Shown here one piece after another: positions 6,262 to 6,456 of a stretch of DNA of 6,456 bases. Every line of letters starts with the position of its first letter. The first letter of the stretch is position 1. Both the position numbers and the translations under genes were made by a program. Location: positions 1 to 6,456 of the forward strand of contig CAMYWU010000090.1 in assembly GCA_947302895.1 (NCBI GenBank), written 5' to 3'. The notes under the pieces were generated by a model. The model was not told the origin of the DNA, did not search any database, and worked only from the letters and a program-made list of their open reading frames with translations. The stretch is from an uncultured Clostridia bacterium (GTDB lineage: Bacteria > Bacillota > Clostridia > Oscillospirales > Acutalibacteraceae).

Positions 6262-6456
6262 ATGACAATAATTGTAATAAGAAGCGTTATCATTTATCTT
6301 TTTGTTGTTCTTGCCGTTCGTATTATGGGGAAAAGACAGATTGGCGAGCTCAATCCCCATGAATTTGTTATAACTATTCTTATCAGCGCAGTTGCAACAA
6401 TACCTATTCAGGAAAGCTCAATTCCGCTTTCATATTCGCTTGTTCCTATATTGGTT
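6262..6456 (+). CDS. DUF421 domain (YetF-like) membrane protein, N-terminal part
   Basis: The frame is open from ATG 6262 through the right edge (65 codons, no stop), with GGTGAT three bases upstream. The N-terminus carries a membrane segment (residues 3-20) followed by the DUF421 signature RIMGKRQIGELNPHEFVITIL, a second hydrophobic stretch (about 36-49), IPIQESSIPL, and the start of a third segment. Full-length relatives are about 150-240 residues with a cytosolic C-terminal domain, not seen here. Biochemical function is unknown for most members. In Bacillus, YetF and the '2Duf' protein of the spoVA2mob operon are spore inner-membrane proteins linked to spore resistance, so the position divergent from a ger operon fits a spore role, but this is inference. 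The family also occurs in non-sporulating bacteria (E. coli YcaP). Confidence 0.88.
   Translation, partial: MTIIVIRSVIIYLFVVLAVRIMGKRQIGELNPHEFVITILISAVATIPIQESSIPLSYSLVPILV

Overview
This window looks like a chromosomal segment from an endospore-forming member of the Clostridia, probably an Oscillospirales or related gut lineage. That placement rests on a complete GerA-type germinant receptor operon, a clostridial-type citrate synthase, Firmicutes-style purine-rich ribosome binding sites and moderate AT richness. It is an inference from gene content, not from a phylogeny.

Layout, left to right. Positions 1-934 (minus strand) hold nearly all of an AEC (auxin efflux carrier) family permease whose last few residues lie beyond the left edge. 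It begins at a GTG codon, and a small perfect hairpin covers both its Shine-Dalgarno and the start codon. Positions 1004-2368 (minus) encode a complete citrate synthase, served by a textbook consensus SigA promoter at 2428-2456. The 69-bp gap between these two genes holds a compact hairpin and a short direct repeat but no clear U-tract terminator, so the permease may be read from the citrate synthase promoter.

Positions 2560-6140 (minus) hold a three-gene germinant receptor operon transcribed gerAA, gerAB, gerAC. The genes overlap by 8 and 17 nt, so translation is probably coupled. GerAA and GerAB are membrane subunits and GerAC is a lipoprotein; together they form the spore inner-membrane receptor complex that senses small-molecule germinants. 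The best start for gerAB is a TTG at 4699, inside the last codons of gerAA. Between the gerAC 3' end and the citrate synthase promoter lies a plus-strand open frame (2458-2640) whose first ~34 residues look like a membrane-anchored N-terminus. The frame then runs antisense into gerAC, so it may be the remnant of a truncated gene.

From 6262 to the right edge (plus) is the start of a DUF421 (YetF-like) membrane protein gene, divergent from gerAA across a 121-bp gap that contains an imperfect inverted repeat. Some DUF421 proteins act in the spore inner membrane, so the divergent pair may be a sporulation-related locus, but DUF421 proteins also occur in non-sporulating bacteria.

I found no CRISPR array, tRNA, rRNA, insertion sequence or clearly novel multi-gene system. 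The points worth a second look are regulatory (hairpin over the permease start, divergent inverted repeat) and evolutionary (the truncated plus-strand frame).
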